From an uncultured Muribaculaceae bacterium (GTDB lineage Bacteria > Bacteroidota > Bacteroidia > Bacteroidales > Muribaculaceae), in contig CAJTZS010000052.1 in NCBI GenBank assembly GCA_910584055.1, forward strand, positions 1 through 26,071: 26,071 nucleotides of DNA, written 5' to 3'. A model generated the notes under the pieces. That model was not told the DNA's origin. It searched no databases and was given only the letters and a program-made list of their open reading frames with translations. How positions within the stretch are numbered: position 1 is the first letter of the stretch; each line of letters opens with the position of its first letter. This document shows, one piece after another, positions 9,008 to 16,515 of the stretch. The translations under genes were made by a program, and so were the position numbers.

Positions 9008-11791
9008 TTTCTTAAGAAATTCCGCCGGAGTGATGCCGGTGATGCTTTTGAAATGGCGGAAGAAGCTGGCACGCGATGAGAAGCCGCATTTTTGCGACAA
9101 GGCTGTCAACGTATACTTCGATGTGTCGAGTTCCTTTACAATGCGTTTGAATTCCGCCACACGGTAACCGTTTATATAATCGTAATAGCTTGTTTTCAGA
9201 TATTGGTTGAAGAGGAAAGAGAGGGCGTGGGCGGAAGAATCTATCATCTTCGCGAGATCGGAAATCTTAAGGTCCGGATCTGTGAACGGGCGCTCGTCCT
9301 TCATCAGATGCTCGAGCTTCTTATTGAGCCTTACGCATTCCTCATCCGAAAGGCGCGTGGTCTTATAGCTCGCCCTGCGAGGTTCTTCAGGGGCGACACT
9401 CTCCTGATTGAAATCTGTTTCCTCATTCGTGGTAGCGTTGATGCCCAGACGTTTACTTTGCGCAATTCCCATCCATATCACTACAGCAACGAGAATTCCA
9501 ACAAGCACCCAAAGCCATATCCCTCCACCGGAGGAACGTTTTATAGTCATTATCTTTTCACTGCCCGGCTCTCCCGGAAGACGGAAATGCAGTTTGCTTG
9601 TGCCCGAAGGAATATTGAAATAATGAATAGGCATCGCGCCGTTTGCCGTTCGCCAGCCATTGTCAACCCCCTCTAAATAGTATTCCACCTCGAAAAACTC
9701 CGGATTGCAGAAATTAAAGTTGGCCACATGCACCTCAAGATCGGATTCATCATTCTTAAGGGACAATTCTATCTTGTAGCGGTCTGACTTCATTTTCACG
9801 GCAACGCTTTCGCCATTGCTTTTCACATCCGCAATGCTCACTTCCGACATCAGGCTCTTGCCGGATTTCTTGAAATCCTCATAGTTGACCTTATAAAGAC
9901 CGTTGACAGTGCCGAACCAGATATCTCCGTCTTTTTCACGATATGGGGGACAAAGTGTAAAAACAGGTGCCGGAATGCCGTTAAGGTTATTGATCACAGT
10001 TGGCTGCAGTCCGTCGCGATAACGCCATAGACCTTTGTCAGTGCCTACCCAAAGACCGCCGTCAAGATCTTCGGTAACAAAAGTGCGCATCTTGAACCTG
10101 TCGTCAGACCCATCACCGAGAAAGGTTATTTTTGACAGCTCTATGTTAGATTGATAGATAGCCCCGCGATCCGGCACGAAATAGAGACGTTTTTTTGAAT
10201 CCTCATATACCGCGCGGATTTTCGCATTCGCTGGAAATCCTTTGGGGAATCCGGCAGCGCTGACCGTGCTGCCGTTCCATATCGCCATGCCTGATTCGGT
10301 GCAGAACCATCCCCTCCCCATAGTATCGAAAAAGATTTCATACACGTTGCCAACCGGAAGGTGCGAATTGCCGGAAGTGTATTTGGCGGTAGGCTTGTCG
10401 GAACTGCTATCGAATCGATAAACACCCGAAGATGTTGCAACCCATAGACGGTTTTGAGAATCCACTTCCGCATCAAATACGCTCTCCCCCGCCATTTCAG
10501 AGGGTCCGAACGGGCGAAGCGCATATGTCTTCGGATCGAACACATACATACCACCGTGGTATGTCCCAACGTAAAAATGCCCCCCCCAGTCAGTTACGCA
10601 AAATATAAGATTTGATCTAATTTCAGGTTTGTGGATATGGCGCACAGTTCCCGACTTTTCATCCACAAAGAAAAAGCCGTCATGCGTACCGATTATACGC
10701 CGGTCACCGGTAATTGCAAGAGACCTCACCGCAGATTTGATTAGATCCGGCAAACCGGGGAAGGAATATAATGTGAAAGAAGCATTGTTGCTCGGGGTAT
10801 AGTCCACACCGCTCTGGTAATAACCGACCCACAGTCTACCCCGGTCATCAACGAGTGTCGAATATATTGAATTGGAACGAAGCGTTGTCGCACCGGGTGA
10901 AGTTTCGGATGTTGAGATATGGGATTTGATCCTACCCTCCGGTGGACAATAAAGGAATATCCCTTCACCGTCAGTGCTTACAAGAATATCGTTCTTATCG
11001 GTAGCGCATATTGATGTGACCACATTGTTTCCCACTTCTACGGCGGGGAGGAAACGCAGTGTTTCTGTATCGAACGGCAGCAACCCGGTGCCGGAAGTGC
11101 CGACATACAGCGTATTCCCGATACGACTCAGATGCGACCCCTCCGACTCGACTTCTATCGGATAAGTAGTGACTGATTCGTTGTCGAAAAGGAAGTGATG
11201 CAGTTCCCGTTGTGTCAGTATCCACAACCCTTTCCCCGGTTCAAGGCTCAACGCCTTGATTTTGTTCGACGGAGACATGATATCGGGCACAATCAAATGC
11301 TGTTTCAATTCCTTCCTTCTTTCCTTATATATATAAAGGCCACTGTTAGTGCCTATATAAAGGTTGCCCTTACCGTCATCAGCCAGACTGCTGACAGCGC
11401 CGTTAAGCTTTTCCTTATGGATACGCACCGGAATAGAGGCACCTGGGGCAAGTTCGAAAAGACCTATATTCGAACCGGCGAATATACTTCCGTCGCTACC
11501 GGATGTTATAGCATTAACGCGCCGCGACACATTGCGTGAATCGGAATCAAGTTTGAAAGATTTTATTCTGTTGCCATCAAAACGGTCAAGCCCCGATTCC
11601 GTGCCGAACCATACATAACCAACCGAATCCTTATATATTACATTGACAAGGAGATCGCTCAACCCGTCCTTCGCTGTAAGGGCACGCAAATCACCGCGAC
11701 CGAATGCACCGAATGCAATCGTTCCCGGAAAAATAAACGCTGCGCATATCACAGCTAAAATCGTTATCAATACATGATTACGTTTCTGCAT
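8999..11791 (-). CDS. Membrane-spanning two-component-type propeller sensor fused to AraC-family DNA-binding domain, no kinase
   Basis: 930 aa from the ATG at 11791. An in-frame ATG at 11851 lies upstream of the predicted promoter and spoils the signal peptide that begins MQKRNHVLITILAVICAAFI, so 11791 is chosen. The periplasmic part carries about 12-14 beta-propeller repeats of the Reg_prop type (VWFGTESGLDRFDG, LYIGTNSGLYIY, LWVATSSGVYRFD, LWVGTDKGLWRYRDG, IWFGTVNGLYKVN). A Y_Y_Y-like Ig domain follows near 680-745. One transmembrane helix (about 757-776, IWLWVLVGILVAVVIWMGI) leads to a roughly 60-residue linker and a C-terminal AraC helix-turn-helix domain (about 837-930, ending FSSRASFFRHFKSITGITPA). 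Hybrid two-component regulators of Bacteroides PULs have this outline plus histidine kinase and receiver domains; both are missing here. By position it probably senses a uronate oligosaccharide and controls both PUL arms. Confidence 0.88.
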   Translation of the reverse strand: MQKRNHVLITILAVICAAFIFPGTIAFGAFGRGDLRALTAKDGLSDLLVNVIYKDSVGYVWFGTESGLDRFDGNRIKSFKLDSDSRNVSRRVNAITSGSDGSIFAGSNIGLFELAPGASIPVRIHKEKLNGAVSSLADDGKGNLYIGTNSGLYIYKERRKELKQHLIVPDIMSPSNKIKALSLEPGKGLWILTQRELHHFLFDNESVTTYPIEVESEGSHLSRIGNTLYVGTSGTGLLPFDTETLRFLPAVEVGNNVVTSICATDKNDILVSTDGEGIFLYCPPEGRIKSHISTSETSPGATTLRSNSIYSTLVDDRGRLWVGYYQSGVDYTPSNNASFTLYSFPGLPDLIKSAVRSLAITGDRRIIGTHDGFFFVDEKSGTVRHIHKPEIRSNLIFCVTDWGGHFYVGTYHGGMYVFDPKTYALRPFGPSEMAGESVFDAEVDSQNRLWVATSSGVYRFDSSSDKPTAKYTSGNSHLPVGNVYEIFFDTMGRGWFCTESGMAIWNGSTVSAAGFPKGFPANAKIRAVYEDSKKRLYFVPDRGAIYQSNIELSKITFLGDGSDDRFKMRTFVTEDLDGGLWVGTDKGLWRYRDGLQPTVINNLNGIPAPVFTLCPPYREKDGDIWFGTVNGLYKVNYEDFKKSGKSLMSEVSIADVKSNGESVAVKMKSDRYKIELSLKNDESDLEVHVANFNFCNPEFFEVEYYLEGVDNGWRTANGAMPIHYFNIPSGTSKLHFRLPGEPGSEKIMTIKRSSGGGIWLWVLVGILVAVVIWMGIAQSKRLGINATTNEETDFNQESVAPEEPRRASYKTTRLSDEECVRLNKKLEHLMKDERPFTDPDLKISDLAKMIDSSAHALSFLFNQYLKTSYYDYINGYRVAEFKRIVKELDTSKYTLTALSQKCGFSSRASFFRHFKSITGITPAEFLKKNV

Positions 11792-11808
11792 AGTGATTAG
11801 TTCGTGCG

Positions 11809-11839
11809 CAAATTTAGCAATTTCCGCCGCATCATGCAA
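11809..11839 (-). promoter_or_regulatory. Predicted promoter of the propeller-AraC regulator
   Basis: On the minus strand, TTG (11839-11837), a 20-nt spacer and TAAATTTG (11816-11809) fit the Bacteroidota consensus. The predicted start of transcription is only about 12 nt before the ATG at 11791, which supports that start over the upstream in-frame ATG at 11851. Confidence 0.5.
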
Positions 11840-11922
11840 GAGCAAAAGCAATTTTTAACAACAATTTCCGTCAATTTTATATTTCTATTCTGGATTTCCA
11901 CATACCCATCCCTATATGATAG

Positions 11923-11969
11923 CAACTTTAGAAGTTGTTAAATTCCCATTTATCGATAAATGGGAATTT
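11923..11969. promoter_or_regulatory. Hairpin plus perfect 30-bp palindrome in divergent promoter region (operator candidate)
   Basis: Bases 11940-11969 are a perfect 30-bp palindrome with half-site AAATTCCCATTTAT. A smaller hairpin (CAACTT 11923-11928, AAGTTG 11932-11937) lies directly beside it. No T tract follows on either strand, which argues against a terminator. The palindrome lies between the divergent predicted promoters of the regulator (from 11839) and the kdu operon (from 12033), a natural place for an operator. The binding protein is unknown; the AraC-type regulator next door is the first candidate. Confidence 0.5.
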
Positions 11970-12032
11970 GGAGAATGGAATGGTCTTACAGACCTATTGG
12001 GAGGGAGATTTAATTCATTCTTCCGCGTTAGG

Positions 12033-12063
12033 TTGATTTACATGTTCATTCGTATTATATTTG
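12033..12063 (+). promoter_or_regulatory. Predicted promoter of the kduD-DUF4861-IIC-kduI operon
   Basis: TTG (12033-12035), a 20-nt spacer and TATATTTG (12056-12063) match the Bacteroidota promoter consensus. Transcription would begin near 12069, leaving a leader of about 53 nt before the ATG at 12122. Confidence 0.6.
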
Positions 12064-12121
12064 TAGTGCAATAATAAAAGCACTAATACCAGCATAAGAT
12101 AAAACCCAAATACAAATCAAT

Positions 12122-12919
12122 ATGATTCTCAATCAATTTTCACTCGAAGGTAAGGTGGCACTGGTCACAGGTGCCGCATATGGAATCGGCCTCGCAATAG
12201 CTCAGGCTTTTGCTGAGGCCGGCGCGAAGATTGTGTTCAACTGCTCGCGTCAGGAAACCATCGACCGCGGTCTTGCGGCATACAAGGAATTAGGTATCGA
12301 AGCGAAGGGTTATCTTTGCGATGTCACCAACGAAGATGAGGTGAAAGCAATGGTAGCCGATATAGAGAAAACCGTAGGCTCTATCGACATTCTGGTTAAT
12401 AACGCCGGTATAATCAAGCGCATCCCGATGGAGGAAATGTCGGCGGAAGATTTCCGCAGGGTCGTGGATGTGGACCTTATCGGTCCTTTCATCTGTGCCA
12501 AGGCCGTAATTCCCGGCATGATCAAGAAAGGTCACGGCAAAATCATCAACATCTGCTCCATGATGAGCGAGCTTGGCCGAGAGACTGTAAGCGCATATGC
12601 GGCAGCAAAAGGTGGTCTCAAGATGCTTACCCGCAACATTTGCTCGGAATATGGAGAGCATAACATCCAGTGCAACGGTATCGGGCCGGGCTACATTGCC
12701 ACGGAACAGACGGCTCCCCTTCGCGAACGCCAGGCTGACGGAAGCCGCCATCCCTTCGACAGGTTCATTATCTCAAAGACTCCAGCCGCACGCTGGGGGA
12801 CACCGGAAGACCTCATGGGACCGGCTGTGTTCTTGGCCTCAGAAGCTTCTAACTTTGTGAACGGACACGTTCTTTATGTCGATGGCGGCATTTTAGCTTA
12901 TATCGGCAAACAACCCTAA
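12122..12919 (+). CDS. kduD: SDR-family dehydrogenase, KduD-like (2-dehydro-3-deoxy-D-gluconate 5-dehydrogenase / gluconate 5-dehydrogenase)
   Basis: 265 aa, a classical short-chain dehydrogenase of normal length and without a signal peptide, so cytoplasmic. Rossmann nucleotide motif TGAAYGIG at 16-23, NNAG at 93-96, and catalytic Ser146, Tyr159 and Lys163 (YAAAK). The C-terminal segment LYVDGG is typical of the family. Close relatives are often labelled gluconate 5-dehydrogenase. Because kduI lies in the same operon, I prefer the KduD role: NAD(P)H-dependent reduction of 3-deoxy-D-glycero-2,5-hexodiulosonate (DKII) to 2-keto-3-deoxygluconate (KDG). KDG would then pass to KdgK and KDPG aldolase, neither encoded in this window. 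First gene of a four-gene plus-strand operon; the next gene starts 16 bases after the stop. Reduction of an alginate-derived DEH is an alternative. Confidence 0.85.
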   Translation: MILNQFSLEGKVALVTGAAYGIGLAIAQAFAEAGAKIVFNCSRQETIDRGLAAYKELGIEAKGYLCDVTNEDEVKAMVADIEKTVGSIDILVNNAGIIKRIPMEEMSAEDFRRVVDVDLIGPFICAKAVIPGMIKKGHGKIINICSMMSELGRETVSAYAAAKGGLKMLTRNICSEYGEHNIQCNGIGPGYIATEQTAPLRERQADGSRHPFDRFIISKTPAARWGTPEDLMGPAVFLASEASNFVNGHVLYVDGGILAYIGKQP

Positions 12920-12934
12920 AAGAATCAATCCAAT

Positions 12935-14074
12935 ATGGAAAAGATGTTATTTGCTGCAGCCACATGTCTCTGCTTCGTAGCCTGCTCGGGCAACAAGCAG
13001 GAGATTGTGGTAAGCAACGATTCGCCACACGACCGCCCGGAAGAGATGGTGGCCGTCAATGCCGCCTCTCTGACAGTGGCAGCTCCGGGAGCTTTCCGAA
13101 TCCTCGATGCAGAGGGCAACGAACTCCCCTATCAGCTGACCTACGACAAGAAAATCATCTTCCCTGCCTCTGTAAAAGCAGGCTCGAATGCCACCTACAC
13201 AGTGACGGCCGGTTCTCCGGCCGCAATAGATACCCTTGTATATGGCCGCCAGTTTCCTGAGCGCAAGGACGACATGGCATGGGAAAACGACCGCTCGGCA
13301 TATCGCGCATACGGTCCAGCCTTGCAGCAATCGGGAGAACGCGCATTCGGCTACGACATATGGACAAAATGCGTATCGAAACCTGTTTTGGAAAAACGGT
13401 TCCGACTTGACAGGGAAGAGAAAATCTCATTCCATGTCGATCATGGCGAGGGAATGGATGTCTACGCGGTTGGTCCGACCCTCGGAGGGGGCACCGCCGC
13501 CCTGCTTGATTCACTTGGCAATATAGTGTATCCCTATTGCTATAAGAATTATGAGATTCTTGACAACGGCCCCTTACGCTTCACCGTGCGCCTGAATTAC
13601 GGTCCAATTTCCGTGAATGGCGACACAGCTGTAATCGAGCACCGTCTGATATCACTCGACCGCGGATCATGGCTCAACCGCACGGAAGTGAGCTACGACG
13701 GTCTGTCTAAAGCCGCAAAACTCGCTCCGGGAATTGTGGTTCACCGACAGAATCCACAGGGATACACATTGGGAGAAGGATATATGGCATATGCCGACTC
13801 CACGGAGAATGCTGACAACGGCAACGGAGTGATATTCGTAGGGGTAGTGTCGCCTGAAAGCGATGGGAATATGTATCAGCAACTCGCCGAACCGGCGGGA
13901 GATGCAATCGGACATATCCTCGCCCCTGTCGGCTATGAGGCAGGCAAGACTTTCACCTATTATTGGGGTTCAGGATGGAGCAAGGGTGGTATGCCCGATG
14001 CCGACACATGGAACAACTACCTGAAAACTTTCTCCGAAAATCTCAATTTACCCCTCAAAGTCACAGTAAAATAG
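12935..14074 (+). CDS. DUF4861-family lipoprotein of unknown function
   Basis: 379 aa. Lipoprotein signal peptide with Cys17 (CFVAC). The body is predicted to be beta-rich and carries strongly conserved blocks of the DUF4861 family: PERKDDMAWENDR at 108-120 followed by AYRAYGPAL (122-130), FGYDIWTKC (138-146), and DHGEGMDVYAVGPTLGGG (169-186), plus GSGWSKGG near the C-terminus. The density of invariant Arg, Glu, Asp, His, Tyr and Trp looks like an enzyme active site, but I know of no proven activity. It lies between kduD and the permease gene with spacers of 15 and 7 bases, so it belongs to the uronate pathway. No GH88/GH105 unsaturated-uronyl hydrolase, exo-lyase or KdgF is encoded here. I therefore infer that it may act on oligouronides or unsaturated monouronate in the periplasm. 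Confidence 0.8.
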   Translation: MEKMLFAAATCLCFVACSGNKQEIVVSNDSPHDRPEEMVAVNAASLTVAAPGAFRILDAEGNELPYQLTYDKKIIFPASVKAGSNATYTVTAGSPAAIDTLVYGRQFPERKDDMAWENDRSAYRAYGPALQQSGERAFGYDIWTKCVSKPVLEKRFRLDREEKISFHVDHGEGMDVYAVGPTLGGGTAALLDSLGNIVYPYCYKNYEILDNGPLRFTVRLNYGPISVNGDTAVIEHRLISLDRGSWLNRTEVSYDGLSKAAKLAPGIVVHRQNPQGYTLGEGYMAYADSTENADNGNGVIFVGVVSPESDGNMYQQLAEPAGDAIGHILAPVGYEAGKTFTYYWGSGWSKGGMPDADTWNNYLKTFSENLNLPLKVTVK

Positions 14075-14081
14075 CATCGAA

Positions 14082-15503
14082 ATGCAAAGCGTATTCTCAT
14101 ATATAATCAGTCTCGGGGCTGCGGTGATGATGCCGGTGATATTCACCATTCTCGGGGTATGTATCGGTATCAAGTTCGGCGATGCCCTGAAATCAGGCCT
14201 CAAGGTCGGTGTCGGATTCATCGGACTCTCCATAGTGACATCCTTGCTCACATCGGCACTCGGGCCGGCACTCGACACCGTCGTTGACATCTATGACCTT
14301 CAGCTCCGGGTATTCGACATGGGCTGGCCGGCAGCCGCCGCCGTGGCTTACAACACCGCCGTCGGAGCGTTCATAATCCCCGTATGCCTTGGCGTAAACA
14401 TCCTCATGCTGCTTACGCAGACCACGCGCACTGTCAACATCGACCTTTGGAACTATTGGCATTTCGCCTTTATCGGCGCGGTGATATATTTCGCGTCCGA
14501 CTCCCTCGCATGGGGATTCTTCGGGGCGATAATATGTTTCATCATCACCCTCGTACTGGCCGACATGACGGCAAAAAAATTCCAGGGATTCTACAAGGAT
14601 ATGGACGGCATATCGATACCTCAACCTTTCTGCGCGGGATTCGCTCCGTTCGCATGGGGTCTAAACAAGGCTCTTGATAAAATCCCGGGGATAGGCCGTC
14701 TGGAAATCGATGCCGAAGGATTGAAGAAAAAATTCGGACTTCTTGGCGAACCACTGTTCTTAGGTGTGATCGTCGGTATCGGTATCGGTTGCCTGACATG
14801 CAAATCATGGAACGAGATTGTGGATAAGATTCCATATATCCTTGGCCTCGGCATCAAGATGGGTGCTGTCATGGAGTTGATTCCCCGCGTCACTGTCCTT
14901 TTCATCGAAGGGTTGAAACCGATTTCCGATGCAACCCGCAGTCTCATCGCGCGTAAATTCAAGAATGCCGACGGCCTTAACATTGGCATGAGTCCGGCCC
15001 TCGTGATCGGGCATCCCACCACTCTCGTGGTGTCGCTGCTCCTTATCCCTGTAACGCTGGTTCTCGCAGTTGTGCTACCTGGTAACCAGTTCCTCCCCCT
15101 CGCTTCGTTAGCCGGAATGTTTTATGTATTCCCCCTTGTGCTTCCATTCACAAAGGGCAGCGTGCTTAAGACATTCATTATCGGTCTGATAGTGCTGGCG
15201 GCTGGTCTATACATGGTGACCAACCTTGCCCCGGCTTTCACTCTCGCAGCAAAAGACGTATATGCCACAACAGGTGACGGAGCGGTGAACATTCCCGCCG
15301 GATTTGAGGGTGGAAGCCTCGATTTCGCCTCCTCTCCCCTTGCATGGATAATCTACCAGTGCACCGAAAACCTAAAATGGATAGGAACAGGACTGCTCGT
15401 GCTCCTGTCGATGGGTATGATGTGGTGGAACCGCGTGCATATCATCCGCAACCGCAAAGCGATGGTTGCCGCAAATTCAGATAAAATACAGACAACAGAA
15501 TAA
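14082..15503 (+). CDS. Galactitol-type PTS permease subunit IIC (GatC family), orphan
   Basis: 473 aa, very hydrophobic, with about 10-12 membrane segments. It aligns by eye along its length with E. coli GatC (about 450 aa): NIDLWNYWHFAF near 118, a KFGLLGEP segment, RVTVLFIEGLKPIS near 266, GHPTTLVVS near 310, PGNQFLPLASLA near 333 and SSPLAWII near 418. GatC-type EIIC proteins carry the sugar across the inner membrane in the PEP-dependent phosphotransferase system, where IIA and IIB subunits pass phosphate to it. No IIA, IIB, HPr or EI gene occurs here, and Bacteroidota generally lack a sugar PTS. Inside an operon with kduD and kduI, I infer a PTS-independent carrier for a ketouronate such as DKI or DKII. 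It starts 7 bases after the DUF4861 gene. Confidence 0.88.
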   Translation: MQSVFSYIISLGAAVMMPVIFTILGVCIGIKFGDALKSGLKVGVGFIGLSIVTSLLTSALGPALDTVVDIYDLQLRVFDMGWPAAAAVAYNTAVGAFIIPVCLGVNILMLLTQTTRTVNIDLWNYWHFAFIGAVIYFASDSLAWGFFGAIICFIITLVLADMTAKKFQGFYKDMDGISIPQPFCAGFAPFAWGLNKALDKIPGIGRLEIDAEGLKKKFGLLGEPLFLGVIVGIGIGCLTCKSWNEIVDKIPYILGLGIKMGAVMELIPRVTVLFIEGLKPISDATRSLIARKFKNADGLNIGMSPALVIGHPTTLVVSLLLIPVTLVLAVVLPGNQFLPLASLAGMFYVFPLVLPFTKGSVLKTFIIGLIVLAAGLYMVTNLAPAFTLAAKDVYATTGDGAVNIPAGFEGGSLDFASSPLAWIIYQCTENLKWIGTGLLVLLSMGMMWWNRVHIIRNRKAMVAANSDKIQTTE

Positions 15504-15520
15504 TTCAGACAACAGAATAA
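15489..15520 (+). repeat. 15-bp direct duplication spanning the IIC stop and the spacer
   Basis: CAGACAACAGAATAA occurs at 15489-15503, where it encodes the last residues QTTE and the stop of the permease gene. It occurs again at 15506-15520, directly before the kduI ATG at 15522. The spacer between the genes is thus a copy of the end of the upstream gene. Confidence 0.8.
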
Positions 15521-15521
15521 A

Positions 15522-16445
15522 ATGAAAAGATTTATTATTGCTTCAGCCTTGGCGGCTGTAACCGCCGTTTCGGCGAGCTCTCAGACCTCCTACAAAATGC
15601 TTGTGGCATGTCATCCCGACGATGTGAAACATTATGACACCGAGCAACTGCGCTCACATTTCATGATGCCGGAAGTCATGACAAAAGACAAGATCACCCT
15701 CACCTATTCGATGTATGATCGCCTGGTCTATGGAGGTGTGGTGCCTGTAACCAAAACCGTTGTGCTCGAAACAATCGATCCGCTGAAAGCCGAATATTTT
15801 TTGGAACGCCGTGAGCTTGGAGTCATCAACACGGGCGGTCCCGGCATAGTGAGCGTCGATGGCAAGGATTATGAACTGAATTTCAAAGATGCCCTCTATG
15901 TGGGTCGCGGCAAAAGAAATGTCACTTTCCGCAGCAAGGATACGTCGAATCCCGCAAAGTTCTACATCAATTCCACCACCGCCCATAGGGAATACAAGAC
16001 GCAGCTAATCACTATCGACGGGCGCAAAGGCTCAATCAAGGCAAACTGCATCAAGGCCGGTTCGCTGGAAGAGAGCAACGACCGCGTTATCAACCAGCTT
16101 ATCACCAACAACGTGCTGCAGGAGGGACCCTGTCAGCTGCAGATGGGTCTGACAGAGCTTAAGCCGGGTTCCGTATGGAACACCATGCCGGCGCACACCC
16201 ATTCCCGCCGCGTAGAGGCTTATTATTATTTCAACGTACCGGAAGGCAATGCCATCTGCCACTTGATGGGTGCACCGCAGGAAAACCGCCTCATCTGGCT
16301 TCACAACGAACAGGCCGTGATGTCGCCGGAATGGAGCATCCACGCCGCCGCCGGAACCAGCAACTATATGTTTATATGGGGCATGGGAGGTGAAAACCTC
16401 GACTACGGCGATATGGACAAGGTCCAATATCTCGAAATGAAATAA
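15522..16445 (+). CDS. kduI: 5-keto-4-deoxyuronate isomerase KduI with an export signal
   Basis: 307 aa against 278 aa for E. coli KduI. KduI converts 5-keto-4-deoxyuronate (DKI) to DKII in breakdown of unsaturated uronates. Family blocks are clear: YFLERRELGVINTGG (92-106), MGLTELKPGSVWNTMPAHTH (208-227) and HNEQAVMSPEWSIHAAAGT (261-279). The metal-binding set His225, His227, Glu232 and His274 corresponds to E. coli His196, His198, Glu203 and His245 with a constant offset of 29. The offset equals the length difference, so all the extra sequence is N-terminal. That extension, MKRFIIASALAAVTAVSASS, is a textbook Sec signal peptide, with cleavage likely near SASS-QT. Met26 could in principle start a cytosolic form. 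The enzyme is normally cytosolic, so a periplasmic KduI is unexpected. Last gene of the operon. Confidence 0.93.
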   Translation: MKRFIIASALAAVTAVSASSQTSYKMLVACHPDDVKHYDTEQLRSHFMMPEVMTKDKITLTYSMYDRLVYGGVVPVTKTVVLETIDPLKAEYFLERRELGVINTGGPGIVSVDGKDYELNFKDALYVGRGKRNVTFRSKDTSNPAKFYINSTTAHREYKTQLITIDGRKGSIKANCIKAGSLEESNDRVINQLITNNVLQEGPCQLQMGLTELKPGSVWNTMPAHTHSRRVEAYYYFNVPEGNAICHLMGAPQENRLIWLHNEQAVMSPEWSIHAAAGTSNYMFIWGMGGENLDYGDMDKVQYLEMK

Positions 16446-16464
16446 CTCCAAAACAAAAGATACA

Positions 16465-16501
16465 AAAAAATAGAGTCCGCTTGAAGCGGACTCTATTTTT
16501 T
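16465..16501. terminator. Bidirectional intrinsic terminator between kduI and fumarase
   Basis: A 16-bp perfect stem (16465-16480 with 16486-16501) closes a 5-nt loop (TTGAA). The left side begins with an A tract and the right side ends with a T tract, so it can stop transcription from both directions. It sits 20 bases after the kduI stop and 15 bases before the end of the convergent fumarase gene. Confidence 0.9.
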
Positions 16502-16515
16502 ATATGTGTTGTGAA

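Noticed and set aside
11792..11851. Upstream in-frame ATG for the regulator (11851)
   Set aside because: The predicted promoter lies downstream of it, and the residues it adds come before a normal signal peptide starting at 11791.
12122..12919. Simple gluconate 5-dehydrogenase for gluconate metabolism
   Set aside because: Sequence alone allows it, but the operon with kduI makes the KduD role more likely; no gluconate genes are nearby.
14193..15022. Several minus-strand open frames within the permease gene
   Set aside because: The plus-strand frame matches GatC throughout; the antisense frames encode low-quality Arg/His/Pro-rich sequence.
15597..16445. Internal start (Met26) for KduI giving a cytosolic enzyme
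   Set aside because: The in-frame upstream 25 residues form a complete signal peptide and start at normal operon spacing, which is unlikely by chance.
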